DNA of 7,883 bases, from contig CAKPEF010000030.1 in NCBI GenBank assembly GCA_934149305.1, positions 1 to 7,883 on the forward strand, read 5' to 3'. A program made the translations under genes and the position numbers. The stretch is from an uncultured Clostridia bacterium (GTDB lineage: Bacteria > Bacillota > Clostridia > TANB77 > UBA1234). Of this stretch, positions 5,942 to 7,883 are shown one piece after another. The notes under the pieces were generated by a model. The model did not search any database and was not told where the DNA came from. It saw only the letters and a list, made by a program, of their open reading frames with translations. The first letter of the stretch is position 1, and each line of letters starts with the position of its first letter.

Positions 5942-7384
5942 TCAATTGTTTCTACTAAACTCCCTTATCTTCCTTTTTGCTAAACTAGTATGTGCTTTAT
6001 CTATCCAATCTTCTCTTGGTCCAAAAGATAAATCATCAGTTACTATTCTAACTCTGTCTTTATTTTGTAAGACATAATCTATCGAGACATATTCATCATT
6101 AACAAATGCCCCTACCATAGTATTTCCTATGTCAGTGTGTATTTTATAAGCAAAATCTATTGGTGTGGAACCTCTAGGAAGTTCAATTATATCTCCTTTG
6201 GTTGTATATACATAAACCTTATCAGCAAATAATTCGCTTTTTACTTGATTAACAAATTGCTGATTATCTCCAAACATAGAATTAATTTCTGTTAATGACT
6301 TAAAGAATTGAAATTTTTGTCTTAAATCTTCTTGCATTACATCTCTAGCTTTTCCTTTTTGTTCATCCCAATATGCAGTTAACCCAAATGATGCTACTCT
6401 ATCCATATCAAATGTTCTGATTTGAGTTTGTACTAGTTTATCATCAGGGCCAAATACTGTTGTATGTAAGCTTCTATACATATTAGTTTTAGGATTACAT
6501 ATATAATCTTTAAATTTATCGTTTATTGGATGATACTCACTATGAATCATTCCTAGTGTTCTATAGCAATTTTCAACACTATCAACCATTATTTTAAGTG
6601 CTAATAAATCATGTATATCAGATAATCTATGACCTTCACTTAATCTTTTATATATACCATAAATATTCTTAGTTCTAACTTTTATCTCATTAGGTATGTT
6701 GTTATCTCTTAATAAACGTTCTATTTTAGATAACATTTCAGTTAAACAATAACTACTAGTTTGCTCTAATCTTATCTTACGTTCTTCTATTTGCTTATAC
6801 ATATCTGGTTTAAGATATTTTAAAGATAAATCTTCTAGTTCTGATTTAATTCGATATGCTCCAATATAATATGCTAGTGGTACAAATATTTCCATAGTTT
6901 CAATGGAGTTTTCTTTTTGTTTAAATTCAGACTTAAATTGTAGTGTTCTCATATTATGAAGTCTATCAGCAAGTTTGATAATTATTATTCTAACGTCTTC
7001 TGTTATTCCTGTTATTATTTTTCTAGTATTAGCATAATTTTGATCTTGCTTAGATGAGAAATTCATTTTAGATAATTTGGTTACTCCATCTACTAAATTA
7101 GCAATATTTTGATTAAAATCATGTGATATGTCTTCTTTAGTAATATTAGTATCTTCTAATGTGTCATGTAATAATCCTGCACAGACTGTATCTCTATCCG
7201 CATGCATTTCGGCAAGTATATAAGCAACATTTAAAGGGTGACTTATATATGGCTCTCCACTTTGTCTTGTTTGACCTGAATGTAAATTTGCCGCATATTC
7301 ATATGCCCTTTTTACAATTTCAATTTCGTTAGGATTATATTCTTTTAGCTTATCTAATAAATCCTGCAATTCAATATTATTCAT
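5942..7384 (-). CDS. rel: Short RSH-family (p)ppGpp hydrolase/synthetase (HD-RelA/SpoT-TGS)
   Basis: A 480-residue RSH protein of (p)ppGpp metabolism. Residues 25-180 are the HD hydrolase domain, with H49 in 'SGEPYISHP', H73-D74 and E77-D78 in 'LLHDTLED' and D140 in 'KLADRLHN', all as in active hydrolases. Residues 230-340 are the RelA/SpoT synthetase domain, with 'RTKNIYGIYKRL', 'KFKDYICNPK' (290-299; Lys-x-Lys-Asp, like the RxKD type of bifunctional enzymes) and 'YRSLHTTVFGP'. The catalytic Glu of the E-[VI]-Q-I-R-T motif is Gln319, and the following H-x-x-A-E-x-G-x-A-A-H-W has Asp328, Ser332 and Tyr338. Residues 388-450 are a TGS domain. The helical, zinc-finger and ACT domains of full-length Rel (about 730 residues) are absent. 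The likely role is (p)ppGpp hydrolysis with weak or no synthesis (inference). ATG 7382-7384 follows GGAGGTG at 5 nt. Its only visible promoter lies upstream of a terminator. Confidence 0.92.
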   Translation of the reverse strand: MNNIELQDLLDKLKEYNPNEIEIVKRAYEYAANLHSGQTRQSGEPYISHPLNVAYILAEMHADRDTVCAGLLHDTLEDTNITKEDISHDFNQNIANLVDGVTKLSKMNFSSKQDQNYANTRKIITGITEDVRIIIIKLADRLHNMRTLQFKSEFKQKENSIETMEIFVPLAYYIGAYRIKSELEDLSLKYLKPDMYKQIEERKIRLEQTSSYCLTEMLSKIERLLRDNNIPNEIKVRTKNIYGIYKRLSEGHRLSDIHDLLALKIMVDSVENCYRTLGMIHSEYHPINDKFKDYICNPKTNMYRSLHTTVFGPDDKLVQTQIRTFDMDRVASFGLTAYWDEQKGKARDVMQEDLRQKFQFFKSLTEINSMFGDNQQFVNQVKSELFADKVYVYTTKGDIIELPRGSTPIDFAYKIHTDIGNTMVGAFVNDEYVSIDYVLQNKDRVRIVTDDLSFGPREDWIDKAHTSLAKRKIREFSRNN

Positions 7385-7399
7385 TTAAACACCTCCAAT

Positions 7400-7442
7400 A
7401 AAAAAAGTCGGCGCAAAACTTTTACGTTTAACATGCGCCGAC
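7400..7442 (-). terminator. Strong intrinsic terminator directly in front of rel (probable attenuator)
   Basis: On the minus strand the perfect 9-bp stem GTCGGCGCA (7442-7434) / TGCGCCGAC (7415-7407) encloses an 18-nt loop. The loop can extend pairing through GTTT/AAAC (7429-7426 with 7419-7416). Seven T follow (7406-7400). It is by far the most GC-rich stretch of the region. Only 15 nt separate the T run from the rel start codon, too little for a separate rel promoter. The 5' arm is also the last coding part of the cysteine-rich ORF, so a ribosome at codons 42-46 would prevent stem formation. Confidence 0.88.
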
Positions 7443-7565
7443 AAGACATAATTTTAAATTTAGGCAGAAATTGAAGCATGAGCAAATAACACTAACAATA
7501 TTTAGGCTGTTAATGCAATTTCCTTTAAAGCAACATTTAAATATCATATTTACTAATGTTCTCAT
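7428..7565 (-). CDS. 45-residue cysteine-rich peptide, possible leader peptide of rel
   Basis: A small ORF with unusually good expression signals: a promoter at 7596-7623, AGGAGG at 7574-7579, and ATG 8 nt further. It encodes 45 residues with eight Cys at 11, 12, 17, 28, 30, 34, 40 and 45 (six of the codons lie in residues 11-34). It begins MRTLVNMIFKCCFKGNCINS, is otherwise hydrophobic, has three Lys and one Arg, no acidic residues, and ends in Cys. I recognise no family; it is not like SCIFF or AgrD-type peptides as I know them. Its stop codon lies inside the loop of the terminator at 7400-7442. It may be a leader peptide sensing Cys-tRNA or translation, or a real small product (membrane-active or modified peptide). 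The codon frame with strong signals is seen; the role is inferred. It could still be a chance frame. Confidence 0.5.
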   Translation of the reverse strand: MRTLVNMIFKCCFKGNCINSLNIVSVICSCFNFCLNLKLCLVGAC

Positions 7566-7568
7566 GCT
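7475..7568 (-). repeat. 8-bp inverted repeat spanning the start codon of the small ORF
   Basis: AGCATGAG at the small ORF's start codon (minus strand, 7568-7561) is exactly complementary to CTCATGCT inside the same ORF (7482-7475). If they pair in the mRNA, the start codon would be masked by a site 78 nt downstream. Eight pairs over that distance could arise by chance, so this is a tentative regulatory element. Confidence 0.35.
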
Positions 7569-7595
7569 ATCATCCTCCTAAGTAATTTAAATAGT

Positions 7596-7623
7596 ATTTT
7601 ACCATGTTTTTCCACATAGTCAA
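7596..7623 (-). promoter_or_regulatory. Sigma-A-type promoter of the cysteine-rich ORF and rel
   Basis: On the minus strand TTGACT (7623-7618), a 16-nt spacer and TAAAAT (7601-7596). Transcription would start near 7589, leaving a leader of roughly 10 nt before the AGGAGG site. This is the clearest promoter of the window and the only convincing one upstream of the small ORF, rel and the four-gene cassette. Confidence 0.75.
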
Positions 7624-7748
7624 CCCCTTATTTGAAAAAATTGTCTTTTTTAACTAACTATAGTATCTCATTAAACTAGTGATATATATATATAAAAAGA
7701 AAATTATACTATCCTTGTATAAATTTCTATTCTTTCTAAATAATAATT
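7624..7748. other. Non-coding AT-rich spacer
   Basis: About 125 nt between the terminator of the right-hand gene and the rel-leader promoter. It holds an (AT)n tract at 7682-7694, an A6/T6 snapback at about 7635-7650, and an isolated exact TATAAT on the minus strand (7708-7703) that lacks a good -35 partner. I see no ORF, tRNA or T-box (no AGGGTGG-type antiterminator). Confidence 0.5.
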
Positions 7749-7775
7749 AAAAAAGCAAGTACCATAAGTACTCGC
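7749..7775 (-). terminator. Intrinsic terminator of the right-hand partial gene
   Basis: On the minus strand GCGAGTAC (7775-7768) pairs with GTACTTGC (7762-7755) over a 5-nt loop, eight pairs including one G-U. Six T follow (7754-7749). It lies 9 nt after the stop codon of the partial gene. Its 3' arm plus T run (GTACTTGCTTTTTT) resembles that of the hairpin at 1825-1858 (GTACTTGCTCTTTTT). Confidence 0.85.
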
Positions 7776-7784
7776 TAATTCATT

Positions 7785-7883
7785 TTAGTTTTCTCTCTTT
7801 TTTAGTGTATAAGTTATACCTAGAGCACCTAGAAGAAGAGCGATAAGTTCACAATAAGTATTACTACTAATTGCTTCTTTAAC
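7785..7883 (-). CDS. C-terminal fragment with hydrophobic segment and basic tail (possible cell-wall-anchored protein)
   Basis: The last 32 codons of a gene entering from the right edge. The frame reads VKEAISSNTY, then a hydrophobic stretch CELIALLLGALGITYTL and the tail KKREN before TAA. A C-terminal 15-17 residue hydrophobic run followed by two or three basic residues is the layout of sortase-sorted surface proteins, whose L/N-P-x-T-G motif should lie a few residues before the visible part, outside the window. The sorting motif is not seen, so a plain C-terminal membrane anchor is the alternative. The stop is followed directly by a strong terminator at 7749-7775, which supports this being the true end of a gene. 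Confidence 0.6.
   Translation of the reverse strand, partial: VKEAISSNTYCELIALLLGALGITYTLKKREN

Noticed and set aside
7385..7784. T-box or other known riboswitch in front of rel
   Set aside because: No T-box antiterminator sequence or specifier-loop layout is visible; the leader is short and mostly occupied by the small ORF.
1..7883. CRISPR array, insertion sequence, tRNA or rRNA gene
   Set aside because: No regularly spaced direct repeats, transposase-like protein, terminal inverted repeats, cloverleaf or conserved rRNA segments were found on either strand.

Overview
The window is very AT-rich, and every gene I can support lies on the minus strand. Shine-Dalgarno sites are strong (AGGAGG, GGAGGTG, AGGTGA). 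TGA is used as a stop and TGG as Trp, so the code is not a recoded mycoplasma code. Together with an RSH-type (p)ppGpp enzyme and a TrmH-like protein this points to a low-GC Bacillota (Bacilli or Clostridia-like), perhaps a gut or host-associated lineage. I cannot name a species.

Read in the direction of transcription (right to left), the window opens with the last 32 codons of a protein ending in a hydrophobic stretch and a basic tail, closed by a hairpin-plus-U-run terminator. Next comes a well-formed promoter, a perfect ribosome binding site and a 45-codon ORF with eight cysteines. The last codons of that ORF form the 5' arm of a strong intrinsic terminator. The ribosome binding site of a short RSH protein follows immediately. 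The RSH protein has an intact-looking hydrolase half but a Gln where the synthetase glutamate should be. I see no promoter between terminator and RSH gene, so the RSH gene appears to depend on read-through.

Four tightly packed genes follow only about 40 bases downstream: a SAM methyltransferase, a fusion of an HFCD-type flavoprotein with a class II aldolase, a second SAM methyltransferase and a radical SAM enzyme. Spacings are 3 nt, 37 nt and a 20-nt overlap, so they look like one translational unit. This resembles a small biosynthetic or modification cassette. I do not recognise its product, and it is the best candidate here for an undescribed system.

A separate promoter then drives a small TrmH/SpoU-like protein with altered catalytic motifs, ended by a hairpin terminator. 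The last transcription unit encodes an S51-type peptidase, a GNAT acetyltransferase with a second, eroded GNAT-like half, and the beginning of another GNAT acetyltransferase that runs off the left edge. There are no tRNA or rRNA genes, CRISPR arrays or insertion sequences.
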